DNA of 64,000 bases from contig NZ_CP107989.1 in assembly GCF_041435015.1 (NCBI RefSeq), forward strand, positions 1,984,001 through 2,048,000, in the 5' to 3' direction. The stretch's first letter is position 1, and the number at the start of each line of letters is the position of its first letter. Of this stretch, positions 8,686-17,280 are shown in pieces. Source of the DNA: Streptomyces canus (GTDB lineage Bacteria; Actinomycetota; Actinomycetes; Streptomycetales; Streptomycetaceae). A model generated the notes under the pieces. That model had not been told where the DNA came from and made no database searches. It saw only the letters and a program-made list of their open reading frames with translations. Both the position numbers and the translations under genes were made by a program.

Positions 8686-9513
8686 ATGGCCATTATTCCC
8701 TCCGCCAAGGTCACCTCCGCCTCCGACCAGGGCGTCGGTCCGCTCCTGCGCGCCTGGCGGGAGCAACGGCGGGTCAGTCAGCTGGAGCTGGCCCTGCGGG
8801 CGGACTCCAGTGCCCGCCACATCAGCTTCGTCGAGACGGGGCGCTCCCGCCCGAGCGAGGAGATGGTGCTCCGGCTCGCCGAGCATCTGGAGGTGCCGGT
8901 GCGGGAGCGCAACGCGCTGCTGCTCGCGGCCGGTTACGCCCCGCGCTTCCCGGAGACCCCGCTGGACGATCCGGCCCTGGACGCCGTGCGCGAGGGGATC
9001 GAGCGGCTCATCCAGGGCTACGAGCCCTACCCGGCCCTGGTGTTCGACGCCGCGTACCACGTCGTGGCCGCGAACCGGGGGATCACGATGCTGCTCGACG
9101 GCATCCCGGAGTCCCTGCTCCAGCCCCCGCTCAACACCATGCGGCTCACCCTGCACCCGCAGGGTCTCGCCCCGCGCATCCGCAACCTGCGGGAGTGGCG
9201 CGGCCATCTGCTGGAGCAGATGCGGCGGCAGATCGCCCTGCGCCGCTCGGAGTCGCTGCGGGCCCTGTACGAGGAGGTGGCGGCGTACCCGGTGACGGTC
9301 TTCGGGACCGAGGACAGCCTCGAACAGCCGGAGCCCGTACCGTACTTCGCGCTGCCGATGCGGATCGAGCACGAGGGGCGGACCCTGTCGTTCATCTCGT
9401 CCACGTCCACCTTCAACACCCCCATGGACGTGACCGTCTCCGAGCTGGCCATCGAGACGTTCCTCCCGGCCGACCCGGCGACGGCCAAGTACCTTCACAC
9501 GCTGCTGCCCTGA
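8686..9513 (+). CDS. XRE-family regulator with MmyB-like ligand-binding domain
   Basis: 275-residue transcription factor. A lambda-repressor-type HTH occupies residues 17-75 (WREQRRVSQLELALRADSS, then SFVETGRSRPSEEM). An MmyB-like domain follows (from about residue 100: FDAAYHVVAANRG, then PEPVPYFALPMRIEHEG), a PAS-like fold that in crystallised relatives binds fatty-acid-like ligands. Transcribed away from the ADP-ribosylglycohydrolase gene. Members of this family commonly control an adjacent divergent gene, which fits here. The last 19 bases overlap the convergent membrane-protein gene. Confidence 0.9.
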   Translation: MAIIPSAKVTSASDQGVGPLLRAWREQRRVSQLELALRADSSARHISFVETGRSRPSEEMVLRLAEHLEVPVRERNALLLAAGYAPRFPETPLDDPALDAVREGIERLIQGYEPYPALVFDAAYHVVAANRGITMLLDGIPESLLQPPLNTMRLTLHPQGLAPRIRNLREWRGHLLEQMRRQIALRRSESLRALYEEVAAYPVTVFGTEDSLEQPEPVPYFALPMRIEHEGRTLSFISSTSTFNTPMDVTVSELAIETFLPADPATAKYLHTLLP

Positions 9514-9920
9514 CGGGCCTTCAACGCGGCGTACTGGAGCAGCGCGAACCCGGCGACGGTGATCGCCTGCACCACGGTCCACACCGCACCGGCCGTGCTC
9601 GGCGCCAGCCACAGTCCGAGGGCGGCACAACTCACGGCGGCCCACAGGAGGTTGGCCTCGACCACGGCACGCACGGCGAGTGCCCGCGGACGGCCGCGCG
9701 AGGCGAGGACGCCCACGACGACGCCGTACGCCACGAGGAAGACCCCCAGTCCGAGCAGCAGTCCGGAGCCGACGCCCAGGAACCGGCCGACCGGTCCGGA
9801 CCCGAGGAGGTACACGAGACCGTTCGCACCGGTCACCGCCGCGTCCAGGGCGAGGAAACGGCGCAGCATGGTGTGCGGGTCGGAGGTGCGGGCGAGCACG
9901 GCGAGCTGGGTCGCGGACAT
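9495..9920 (-). CDS. Small integral membrane protein, four predicted TM helices
   Basis: 141-residue hydrophobic protein with four likely membrane helices (about residues 22-42, 48-72, 85-105 and 112-132). No enzyme motif is seen. A typical Streptomyces hypothetical integral membrane protein; function unknown. The 3' end overlaps that of the convergent MmyB-type regulator. The 214 bases upstream (9921-10134) contain no gene, only the promoter regions of this gene and of the divergent DUF5753 regulator. Confidence 0.82.
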   Translation of the reverse strand: MSATQLAVLARTSDPHTMLRRFLALDAAVTGANGLVYLLGSGPVGRFLGVGSGLLLGLGVFLVAYGVVVGVLASRGRPRALAVRAVVEANLLWAAVSCAALGLWLAPSTAGAVWTVVQAITVAGFALLQYAALKARQGSSV

Positions 9921-10134
9921 GATGAATCACCCTCCGTCGAGGTCGGAACGGGGAAGCGGACAGCGGGCCCCGGACCGGAGTGCGCCGGCCCGGAACCCGT
10001 GACCACCACGATCCCGGCCGCCCGGGTCCTGGTCGATTACCCGGGAGGTAAGGAAGAAGCGGTCGTGACCGGTGAGCCCGGCACGGGAACATGGCACACT
10101 GCACGCAAGCTTCGACGCGTAGGGGAGGCGTGGC

Positions 10135-10998
10135 GTGAGTGAGCGGCGACCTGCGCCGACCGTGGGCCAGGTGGTGCTCGGCAGGCGGCTTCAGGAACTG
10201 CGGGAGGCGGCCGGCCTCAAGCGCGAGGAGGCCGCCCAGGTACTGCGGGTGGCCCCCGCGACCGTGCGGCGCATAGAAATGGCCGAGGTCGCCCTGAAGA
10301 TCCCGTATGTCCAGGTGCTCCTGGAGACGTACGGCGTCTCCGAGGAACAGGTCGAGGCCTTCGTCCAGCTGGCCGAGGAGGCGAACAAACCGGGCTGGTG
10401 GCAGCGGTTCCACGACGTGCTGCCCGAGTGGTTCAGCCTGTACGTGAGCCTCGAGGGCGCGGCCGGGATCATCCGGTCCTACGAGCCGCACTTCGTGCCC
10501 GGACTGCTCCAGACCGAGGACTACGCGCGTGCCGTCATGGAGGCCGGGACCATCGGGCAGGCGGGTTCTGAGGCGCTGGAACGGCATGTGTCACTGCGCA
10601 TGGCCCGGCAGCAACTGCTGGAGCGCCCGAACGCACCCCATCTGTGGGTGATCATGGATGAGACGGTGCTGCGCCGCCCGGTGAGCATCCGCTCCGAGGT
10701 GATGCGCGAGCAGCTGGACAAGCTCCTGGAGTTCACCGAGCGCGACCGGGTCACGCTCCAGGTGTGCGAGTTCGAAGAGGGCCCGCACCCGGGGACGTAC
10801 GCGCCCTTCTCACTGTTCCGCTTCTCCGAGCCGGAGCTGCCCGACCTGGTCTTCACCGAGTACCTGACCGGTGCGCTGTATCTCGACTCCCGCCAGGAGG
10901 TCGCCACGCACCTGGAGGTCCTGGACCACATGTCGGCGCGGGCCGCGTCGGCCGAGCGCACGAAGAAGCTGCTGCGGGAGCGCCGCGAGGACTTCTGA
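10135..10998 (+). CDS. XRE-family regulator with DUF5753 (BldD-unrelated, WhiJ/Scr1-like)
   Basis: 287-residue regulator, GTG start seven bases after GGGGAGG. N-terminal HTH (residues 15-70: LGRRLQELREAAGLKREEAAQVLRV, with RRIEMAEVALKIP recognition end) is followed by the DUF5753 effector domain (from about residue 95: IIRSYEPHFVPGLLQTEDYARA, closing FVPGLLQ-type motif). Streptomyces carry dozens of these, many paired with a small DUF397 protein and involved in development. Here no DUF397 partner is present; instead a DUF574 methyltransferase follows 39 bases downstream on the same strand. Confidence 0.92.
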   Translation: MSERRPAPTVGQVVLGRRLQELREAAGLKREEAAQVLRVAPATVRRIEMAEVALKIPYVQVLLETYGVSEEQVEAFVQLAEEANKPGWWQRFHDVLPEWFSLYVSLEGAAGIIRSYEPHFVPGLLQTEDYARAVMEAGTIGQAGSEALERHVSLRMARQQLLERPNAPHLWVIMDETVLRRPVSIRSEVMREQLDKLLEFTERDRVTLQVCEFEEGPHPGTYAPFSLFRFSEPELPDLVFTEYLTGALYLDSRQEVATHLEVLDHMSARAASAERTKKLLRERREDF

Positions 10999-11037
10999 GC
11001 GGGCAGCACGACCACATCACAGGGGAGAAGGCACCGC

Positions 11038-11832
11038 ATGACCGGATCCGACGCACCCGGAATCGACACGAGCCGCCCGCACCCGGCGCGGGTGTACGAC
11101 TGGTGGCTGGGCGGCAAGGACAACTACCCGGTGGACGAGGCACTGGCCCGCAAGATCCTCGAGGTGGACGCCACCGTGGTGCGTGGGGCGCGTGCCAACC
11201 GCCGCTTCATGCACCGGGCGGTGCGGACGGCCGCGGAGGCCGGTGTCCGCCAGTTCCTCGACATCGGCACCGGCATCCCCACCGAGCCCAACCTGCACCA
11301 GGTGGCGCAGGAGATCACCCCTGAGGCGAAGGTCGTGTACGCGGACAACGACCCGATCGTCCTGAGGCACGCGCAGGCCCTGCTGCACAGCACCCCCGAG
11401 GGCGCCACGAACTATGTGCACGCGGACGTCCGCGACCCGGACACCATCCTGCGGGCGGCCGCCGAGACCCTGGACTTCTCGGAGCCGATCGCGCTGTCCC
11501 TGGTGGCGCTCACCCACTACCTCGACGACGACGCGTACGGGCTGCTCAAGCGGTACGTCGCCGAACTCGCCCCGGGCAGTTTCGTGATCCTCTCCCAGGT
11601 CACCCCCGATCTGAGCCCCGAGGCCATCGAGAAGGCCGCCGAGCAGTTCCGTCGCAACGGCACCCCCTTCTTCCCCCGCACGCTCGCCGAGTTCTCCCGC
11701 TTCTTCGACGGGCTGGAGCTGCTCGGCCCCGGCGTGATCCCGGTGTCGGGCTGGCGTCCGGGTCCGGAGGACGTGGCGGCCCAGGCGGAGGGCATCGTGC
11801 CGGTCTACGCGGGGGTCGCGCGCAAGGTCTGA
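11038..11832 (+). CDS. SAM-dependent methyltransferase, DUF574/SAV2177 family
   Basis: 264-residue putative methyltransferase. It has the diagnostic N-terminus of PF04672 (HPARVYDWWLGGKDNYPVDE), then SAM-binding FLDIGTGIPT (about residue 79), VYADNDPIVLRHA and the VHADVRDPD loop. The family is abundant in Streptomyces and its substrate is unknown. The closing residues (VPVYAGVARKV) are typical, so the gene is complete. It follows the DUF5753 regulator in the same orientation, and GGGGAG ten bases before the ATG is the ribosome site. Confidence 0.9.
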   Translation: MTGSDAPGIDTSRPHPARVYDWWLGGKDNYPVDEALARKILEVDATVVRGARANRRFMHRAVRTAAEAGVRQFLDIGTGIPTEPNLHQVAQEITPEAKVVYADNDPIVLRHAQALLHSTPEGATNYVHADVRDPDTILRAAAETLDFSEPIALSLVALTHYLDDDAYGLLKRYVAELAPGSFVILSQVTPDLSPEAIEKAAEQFRRNGTPFFPRTLAEFSRFFDGLELLGPGVIPVSGWRPGPEDVAAQAEGIVPVYAGVARKV

Positions 11833-11913
11833 CCCGTACGGGTGCCGTGAACGGGTGCGCTCCCACGCCCCGCCCTAGGTTCGAAGCAGCCACGGGCAAG
11901 CAAGGGAGCGCAC

Positions 11914-12137
11914 GTGACGGACACCAGGACACCGCCGAGGGCGCCAGGCGCGCCGCTGCTGCGGGCGGGGCGGTCTGCCGGCCCGGCAAGGCCGCCCCCG
12001 ACCTGCACGGCATGGGGCTGACCGGCGGACGCGACGGACGTCGTCCACCGCGACCGTGGTACGAGGACCGGTACGTGATTCCGACGGCGGCCGGGGGCGC
12101 ACGCCCGGAGAACACGGACGACGCTGAGGAGATCTGA
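11914..12137 (+). pseudogene. narG-narH deletion remnant (start of narG joined to end of narH, frameshifted)
   Basis: What is left of the respiratory nitrate reductase catalytic and iron-sulfur subunits. A GTG at 11914, preceded by GGGAG, opens with the NarG N-terminus of actinobacteria (APLLRAGR at codons 13-20). A missing base around 11970-11975 then shifts frame; in the corrected frame the text continues CRPGKAAPDLHGMG, and soon after becomes the NarH C-terminus (WYEDRYVIPTA, the conserved YEDR-VIP element). The TGA at 12135 overlaps the narJ ATG by one base (TGATG), the usual narH-narJ coupling. About 1200 codons of narG and nearly all of narH (roughly 500 codons) are missing. Confidence 0.78.
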
Positions 12138-12622
12138 TGCCCTCGGACGCAGTGCTGTACCAGGCGGCGGCGCTCTGCCTGACGTATCCCGACAGTGACT
12201 TCCGCGCGCGGCTGCCGCTGCTGCGTGAGGCGGCCCCGCAGCTGCGGGAGTTCGTCGACCACGCGGCGGTGACGCCCGCGCGGGACCTGGCAGCGCACTA
12301 CGTCCAGGTCTTCGACTTCTCCCATCGACACAGTCTGTATCTGAGCTCGTGGCAGGACGGGGAAGCCCGACGCGAGGTGTCGCTGGTGCGGTTCAAGGAC
12401 GTCTACCGGGCCGCCGGGCTGGAGTTCACCGGTGAGGAGCTGCCGGACTTCCTGCCCTCGGTGCTGGAGTTCGCCGCCCGCACCGGGGACATCGACCTGC
12501 TCACCGAGCACCACGACGCGCTGAAGCAACTCCGTTCCCGGCTCACCGACTTCGGCACGCCGTACGCGACGGTCCTCGACGCCGTGTGCGCCACGCTCCC
12601 GACTGCGGGGACACAGATCTGA
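12137..12622 (+). CDS. narJ: Orphan nitrate reductase assembly chaperone NarJ, probably shortened at the C-terminus
   Basis: 161-residue member of the NarJ/TorD chaperone family that normally inserts molybdenum cofactor into NarG. Motifs: ALCLTYPDSDFRARLPLL, then AHYVQVFDFSHRHSLYLS (about residues 54-71) and LPDFLPSVLEFA, all characteristic. Its partners are gone: narGH survives only as a fused fragment upstream and no narI follows. The protein ends soon after VCATLP, where Streptomyces NarJ usually continues for some tens of residues, and dnaK begins seven bases further on, so a deletion endpoint probably lies near 12600. It is likely non-functional as a chaperone despite an intact frame. 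Confidence 0.85.
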   Translation: MPSDAVLYQAAALCLTYPDSDFRARLPLLREAAPQLREFVDHAAVTPARDLAAHYVQVFDFSHRHSLYLSSWQDGEARREVSLVRFKDVYRAAGLEFTGEELPDFLPSVLEFAARTGDIDLLTEHHDALKQLRSRLTDFGTPYATVLDAVCATLPTAGTQI

Positions 12623-12628
12623 CGGGCC

Positions 12629-14485
12629 TCAGGCGGCCCCGCCCTTCTGGTCCTTCTCGTCGTCGACGATCTCCGCGTCGACCACTCCCTCCTCCTCGTG
12701 TTGCGGTGCGGACGGTTCGTCCTGCGGCGGCTGTTGGGCCTGTGCGTACATCGCCTGACCCATCTTCTGGCTGACGGAGGCGAGTTGCTCGACGCCGCCC
12801 CGGAGGGTGTCGGTGTCGGCGTTCTCCTCCAGGAGCCGCTTCAGTTCCGCGACCGCCGACTCGACCTCCGTCTTCGTGTCGGCGGGGACCTTGTCGCCGT
12901 TCTCCCGGACGAACTTCTCCGTCTGGTAGACGAGTTGCTCGGCCTGGTTGCGGGTCTCGGCGGCCTCGCGGCGGTTGCGGTCCTCCTCGGCGTACTGCTC
13001 GGCCTCGCGCATCATGCGGTCGATGTCGTCCTTGGGCAGCGCCGATCCGCCCGTGACCGTCATCTTCTGTTCGCGCCCGGTCGCGAGGTCCTTGGCCGAG
13101 ACGTGCATGATGCCGTTCGCGTCGATGTCGAAGGCGACCTCGATCTGGGGGACGCCTCGCGGGGCGGGCGGCAGGCCGGTCAGGTCGAAGACGCCCAGTT
13201 TCTTGTTGTACGCGGCGATCTCCCGTTCCCCCTGGTAGACCTGGATGCCGACCGAGGGCTGGTTGTCGGTCGCGGTGGTGAAGATCTCCGAACGGCGGGT
13301 GGGGATCGTGGTGTTGCGCTCGATGAGCTTCGTCATGATGCCGCCCTTGGTCTCGATCCCCAGGGACAGCGGGGTGACGTCGAGGAGGAGCACGTCCTTG
13401 ACGTCGCCGCGGATGACGCCCGCCTGGAGCGCCGCGCCGACCGCCACGACCTCGTCCGGGTTGACGCCCTTGTGCGGGTCCTTGCCCGTGAGTTCCTTGA
13501 CCAGATCCGTGACCGCGGGCATCCGCGTGGAGCCGCCGACGAGGATCACGTGGTCGATGGCGGCGAGCTTGATGCCGGCGTCCTTGACCGCCTGGTGGAA
13601 GGGGGTCTTGCAGCGGTCGAGCAGATCGGCGGTGAGCTCCTGGAACTGCGCGCGGGTCAGCTTCTCGTCGAGGTGCAGGGGCCCCTCCGCGGAGGCGGTG
13701 ATGTAGGGCAGGTTGATCGTGGTCTCGGAGGACGACGAGAGCTCGATCTTCGCCTTCTCGGCCCCCTCGCGCAGCCGCTGCAGCGCCATCTTGTCCTTGC
13801 CGAGATCGACGCCGTACTGCCCCTGGAACTTCTTCACGAGGTGCTCGACGACCCGCTGGTCCCAGTCGTCGCCGCCCAGGTGTGTGTCGCCGTTGGTGGC
13901 CTTGACCTCGATGACCCCGTCGCCGATCTCCAGCAGGGACACGTCGAAGGTGCCGCCGCCCAGGTCGAAGACCAGGACCGTCTGCTCCTCGCCCCGATCC
14001 AGGCCGTACGCGAGCGCGGCCGCCGTGGGTTCGTTGATGATCCTCAGGACCTTCAGCCCCGCGATGTCCCCGGCCTCCTTGGTGGCCTGCCGCTGGGAGT
14101 CGTCGAAGTAGGCGGGCACCGTGATCACGGCGTCGGTGACGTCCTCGCCGAGATAGGACTCGGCGTCCCGCTTCAGTTTCTGCAGCACCCGCGCCGACAG
14201 CTCCTGCGCCCGGTACCGGGTGCCGTCGACGGAGCCCTGGTCCGGGAAGCGCCAGCTTCCGTCGCCCATGTGCCGCTTCACGGAGCGCGCGGTGCGCTCG
14301 ACGTTGGTCACGGCCTGCCGCTTGGCGACCTCGCCCACCAGGACCTCGCCGTTCTTCGCGAAGGCCACGACCGACGGTGTGGTCCTGGCCCCCTCCGCGT
14401 TGGCGACAACCGTGGGTTCACCGCCCTCCAGCACGGCGACCACCGAGTTCGTGGTCCCGAGATCGATCCCGACCGCACGTCCCAT
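12629..14485 (-). CDS. dnaK: Molecular chaperone DnaK (Hsp70), probably an extra paralogue
   Basis: 618-residue cytosolic ATP-dependent chaperone. ATG 14485 follows GGAAGGGG. All Hsp70 landmarks are present: GIDLGTTNS phosphate loop, [12 protein letters not shown] (about residue 170), [10 protein letters not shown] (about residue 310), linker [13 protein letters not shown] (about 360), and a beta-sandwich plus lid ending in an acidic EIVDDEK tail. No grpE, dnaJ or hspR accompanies it, whereas the housekeeping Streptomyces operon is dnaK-grpE-dnaJ-hspR. It is therefore likely a second copy. A HAIR-like element (14543-14563) overlaps a plausible promoter upstream, implying HspR control. Confidence 0.93.
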   Translation of the reverse strand: MGRAVGIDLGTTNSVVAVLEGGEPTVVANAEGARTTPSVVAFAKNGEVLVGEVAKRQAVTNVERTARSVKRHMGDGSWRFPDQGSVDGTRYRAQELSARVLQKLKRDAESYLGEDVTDAVITVPAYFDDSQRQATKEAGDIAGLKVLRIINEPTAAALAYGLDRGEEQTVLVFDLGGGTFDVSLLEIGDGVIEVKATNGDTHLGGDDWDQRVVEHLVKKFQGQYGVDLGKDKMALQRLREGAEKAKIELSSSSETTINLPYITASAEGPLHLDEKLTRAQFQELTADLLDRCKTPFHQAVKDAGIKLAAIDHVILVGGSTRMPAVTDLVKELTGKDPHKGVNPDEVVAVGAALQAGVIRGDVKDVLLLDVTPLSLGIETKGGIMTKLIERNTTIPTRRSEIFTTATDNQPSVGIQVYQGEREIAAYNKKLGVFDLTGLPPAPRGVPQIEVAFDIDANGIMHVSAKDLATGREQKMTVTGGSALPKDDIDRMMREAEQYAEEDRNRREAAETRNQAEQLVYQTEKFVRENGDKVPADTKTEVESAVAELKRLLEENADTDTLRGGVEQLASVSQKMGQAMYAQAQQPPQDEPSAPQHEEEGVVDAEIVDDEKDQKGGAA

Positions 14486-14542
14486 CGCTGTCCCCTTCCG
14501 CCAGGGATGTCCACGGGAGCCATCCCGCACTCCAGCACAAAA

Positions 14543-14563
14543 CTTGAGTGCGCTCTTGTCAAT
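14543..14563 (-). promoter_or_regulatory. HAIR-like HspR operator overlapping a -35 TTGACA box
   Basis: Read on the minus strand: ATTGACA, seven bases, ACTCAAG. The second half-site is a perfect HAIR half (consensus CTTGAGT-N7-ACTCAAG). The first matches four of seven positions, with the correct spacing. TTGACA also reads as a -35 box, with a weak TGTGCT -10 seventeen bases on and the dnaK start about 50 bases further. Confidence 0.62.
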
Positions 14564-14580
14564 GGCGCGGATGGCCCTGC

Positions 14581-15339
14581 TCAGTGGGACGAGTACCCCG
14601 GTGGACGCTCCTTGAGCGGCTCCCCGCGCAGCGCGACGGCCCGTCTCGGCCGGTCGGTGATCAGGACGTCCACCCGCGGATGGCCGAGGAAGGCCCGCAT
14701 CAGGGTGTCGTCGTTGACCGTCCAGACCATGGTGAACAGGTCGTGCCGGGCCGCCTCGCGCAGCACGTTGGCGCGGGCCAGCCGCTGGTGCACGGCCACC
14801 CCGCTCGCGCCGCAGGCGCGCACCCGGCGCATCGGCAGCAGCTCGCTGAGCCGGGTGCCGGCAAGGCGGGCCCGGGCGATCTCCCTGCGGTCGCGCCCCA
14901 GCGACAGGGCGGTGCGCACGCGCGGGAAGGCTCGTGCGATGGCCGCGACGGAACGGTCCTCCAGAGTCGTGGCGACGAAGCCGTCCGCGCCGAGCAGGGC
15001 GACCGCCCGGTCGATCAGCTCCCGCTCGTAGCCGCTCTCCTTCAGGTCCAGGTGCCCGATCAGCTTCCCCGCGATCAGGGACATCACCTCGTCGACGACC
15101 GGCACGCGATGACCGGACCGTTCGCTGAGCTCGGCGTGGGTGATCTCGCTGAGCAGTGGGCCGGTGTGCCCCACCCGAGGGTCGTGGTGGACGACGAAGA
15201 CCCCGTCCGCCGTACGCCGGATGTCGAACTCGACGTACTCCGCCCCGGACCGGATCGCGTCCTCGTAGGCCTCCCAGGTCGCCGCGCCGGCACGCTCGGA
15301 TCCACCCCGGTGGGCGGAGACGGCGGGACGTCGAGGCAT
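14581..15339 (-). CDS. Glycerophosphodiester phosphodiesterase family protein
   Basis: 252-residue enzyme hydrolysing glycerophosphodiesters to an alcohol and glycerol-3-phosphate. GDPD core motifs: SAHRGGSE (His-Arg at residues 10-11), [21 protein letters not shown] (catalytic Glu, Asp and His, about residues 34-54), HLDLKE (about 97) and the closing VWTVND. There is no signal peptide, so it is probably cytosolic. It lies seven bases downstream of the CorA-like membrane-protein gene and is almost certainly co-transcribed with it; a phospholipid or cell-envelope role for the pair is inference. Confidence 0.9.
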   Translation of the reverse strand: MPRRPAVSAHRGGSERAGAATWEAYEDAIRSGAEYVEFDIRRTADGVFVVHHDPRVGHTGPLLSEITHAELSERSGHRVPVVDEVMSLIAGKLIGHLDLKESGYERELIDRAVALLGADGFVATTLEDRSVAAIARAFPRVRTALSLGRDRREIARARLAGTRLSELLPMRRVRACGASGVAVHQRLARANVLREAARHDLFTMVWTVNDDTLMRAFLGHPRVDVLITDRPRRAVALRGEPLKERPPGYSSH

Positions 15340-15346
15340 ACGGCTC

Positions 15347-16693
15347 TCAGCTTCCGGACGGTGGACGGGACGGCGACCGCGGGGCGGCCGTCGGAGTCGC
15401 CAGCAGCGCGCCGGAGCGCCTGCTGACCCGCCTGAGCAGGAGGTACCCGATCACGGCGAGGGCGATGAAGGGAAGCCAGGCCAGCAGGTAGGCCGGGAGG
15501 TAGTAGGCGTCGAAGATGGACCGCCGATTGTCGACGTCGGAGGCGTTGGCCCCGAAGAACGCCAGCAGCAGCGTCGGCGGCAGAGCGATGCCGGTGGCCA
15601 CCGCGACGAGCGCCGACACCGTACGGTCCCTGCGGTCGTCGCGCTCGGCGAGCTGGGCCTCCAGGGCGGCCGAGCGGGCGCTGATCACCGAGGTCAGACG
15701 CTCGACCATCCTGGCGGAGTTGTCCAGGCTGTCGGGGATGCCGAAGACGTCGCGCAGCGAGGACTGGAAGGCCTCCATGACCATCTCGGGGATCAGCAGG
15801 CTGTCGATGTACGCCTCGACGCCGAAGGCCAGGTCCAGCTGGAGTTCGTTCACGCCGTCGGAGAGCCGGGAGATCAGCCTGCGGATCTCGTACGGCGACT
15901 CGGCCGCGGCCCGTTCGTTGGCGCGCATGGTCTCGAAGGCGGCCAGCCGGGTGCGCTGGAGGACGGCGAGGGCGGAGATCATGCCGACGGCGACCAGGAT
16001 CAGGCCGTTCTCCACGTGCGCGGCCCAGCCGGCGTGGACGGACACCCCTCGGCCGTGCGCGGAGAGCGTGCGGCCGTTCTTGTGGAGGTGGGGCGCCTCC
16101 GACGTGGACAGCCGGCCGCGGTACACGATCTCGTTGAGCAGGGTCGGCGGGCCGGTCTCGTCGGGGCCCAGCAGGTCGTTCGCCAAGTCGCCACCGGGAA
16201 AGACCAGTTGGTGGACGTTCTGGCCGAAGGCGAGCGGCTCCCGCGGGGCGAGCCGGCCGCCCAGCGCGTCGAGCAGGGCTCTGCTGCCGAGCGTGATCCG
16301 CTCCCGGTCGAAGCAGGTGTCGGCGAGCCATGCCGCGAGGGCGGCGGGAGGCGTCTGTCCGGCGAATTCGCAGTCCAGGGCCAGGGTGATGTCCCCTCGC
16401 GGGGTGGCGAGGACGGCGATCTCGACGGACGCGAGGTCGAGTCCGTGGTCGCCGTGCGGCAGCCGCAGGTCCTCGGGGGCCACGTCCTCGACGAGCACCG
16501 GCACGGGCAGCACCGCCTCACTGGACTTCAGGTGCAGCGCGAAGCGGCCGAAGTCGAATCTGTCGACGAGGCTGCCCAGCGAGGGCCGCCCCGGGTCCAG
16601 GCGGCCGGTGAGGCTGAACAGCACGACGACACGGGTGAGTTCACGGGTGCCGGAGTCGAGTGCCGCCGTACCCCCGGCCGTTCCCACAGTCAT
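15347..16693 (-). CDS. CorA-like two-TM membrane protein with GAN in place of the GMN signature
   Basis: 448-residue protein starting at ATG 16693 after GGGAGGG. The large N-terminal part is cytoplasmic and mostly beta/helical. A long helix-rich stretch follows (residues 255-370). Two C-terminal membrane helices come next (about 375-395 and 405-428), and the first ends FFGAN. That arrangement (long helix, TM1 with a Pro-Pro kink, G-x-N loop, acidic loop, TM2, basic tail) is that of CorA/Mrs2 Mg2+ channels, whose selectivity loop is GMN. The N-terminus does not resemble CorA. Streptomyces hypothetical; transport is plausible but unproven. Followed by GDPD seven bases on. Confidence 0.75.
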   Translation of the reverse strand: MTVGTAGGTAALDSGTRELTRVVVLFSLTGRLDPGRPSLGSLVDRFDFGRFALHLKSSEAVLPVPVLVEDVAPEDLRLPHGDHGLDLASVEIAVLATPRGDITLALDCEFAGQTPPAALAAWLADTCFDRERITLGSRALLDALGGRLAPREPLAFGQNVHQLVFPGGDLANDLLGPDETGPPTLLNEIVYRGRLSTSEAPHLHKNGRTLSAHGRGVSVHAGWAAHVENGLILVAVGMISALAVLQRTRLAAFETMRANERAAAESPYEIRRLISRLSDGVNELQLDLAFGVEAYIDSLLIPEMVMEAFQSSLRDVFGIPDSLDNSARMVERLTSVISARSAALEAQLAERDDRRDRTVSALVAVATGIALPPTLLLAFFGANASDVDNRRSIFDAYYLPAYLLAWLPFIALAVIGYLLLRRVSRRSGALLATPTAAPRSPSRPPSGS

Positions 16694-16787
16694 CGCGTTC
16701 CCTCCCGCGCCACCGAACCGACCCCCGAACCGCGCCGCGCGCAGACCGCCCCGGACGGGCGGCCTGCGCGACCTGGTGCCTTCGGGT

Positions 16788-17216
16788 TCAGGCGAGCTTC
16801 GCGTCCAGTGTGATCGGGACGGACTTCAGGGCCTGGCTGACCGGGCAGTTGGCCTTGGCGTCGTCCGCGGCGGCGGCGAAGCCCTCCTCGTCCAGGCCCG
16901 GCACGGTGCCCTCGACGGTGAGGTGGATGCCCGTGATCCCCTCGCCCGGCTGGAAGGTGACGTCGGCCGAGGTGACGAGCTTGGTGGGCGGGGTGCCCGC
17001 GCCGTTCAGGGCGTGCGACAGTGCCATCGAGAAGCAGCTGGAGTGCGCGGCGGCGATCAGCTCCTCGGGGCTGGTCTTGCCGTTGGCGTCCTGGGAGCGC
17101 GAGGCCCACGTGACCGGCTGTGCCTCGATGGCACCGGAGGAGTCGAAGTTGACGACACCGCTCCCCTCGAGGAGGTTGCCTTCCCAAACGGTGTGTGCGG
17201 AGCGCGTGGTGGCCAC
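16788..17216 (-). CDS. OsmC/Ohr-family organic hydroperoxide reductase
   Basis: 142-residue cytosolic thiol peroxidase. Start GTG 17216, six bases after AAGGA; the longer frame is not supported. The two conserved peroxidatic/resolving cysteines are present: SSCFSMALS (about residue 61) and AKANCPVSQALK (about residue 125), plus the TSPEELIAAAHSSCF helix. It belongs to the OsmC rather than the Ohr subgroup by these motifs. It would detoxify organic peroxides, in keeping with other stress genes in this window, but it stands alone with gaps on both sides. Confidence 0.93.
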   Translation of the reverse strand: MATTRSAHTVWEGNLLEGSGVVNFDSSGAIEAQPVTWASRSQDANGKTSPEELIAAAHSSCFSMALSHALNGAGTPPTKLVTSADVTFQPGEGITGIHLTVEGTVPGLDEEGFAAAADDAKANCPVSQALKSVPITLDAKLA

Positions 17217-17280
17217 GGTCAGTCCTTTCGTGTGGTCCCGCTGACGGGGGTGTACGGGAACCATCCGATCACACTACGGC

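Noticed and set aside
7564..10587. A 1007-codon leftward frame over the MmyB regulator
   Set aside because: Only the ADP-ribosylglycohydrolase part is coding; the rest is antisense shadow of two regulators.
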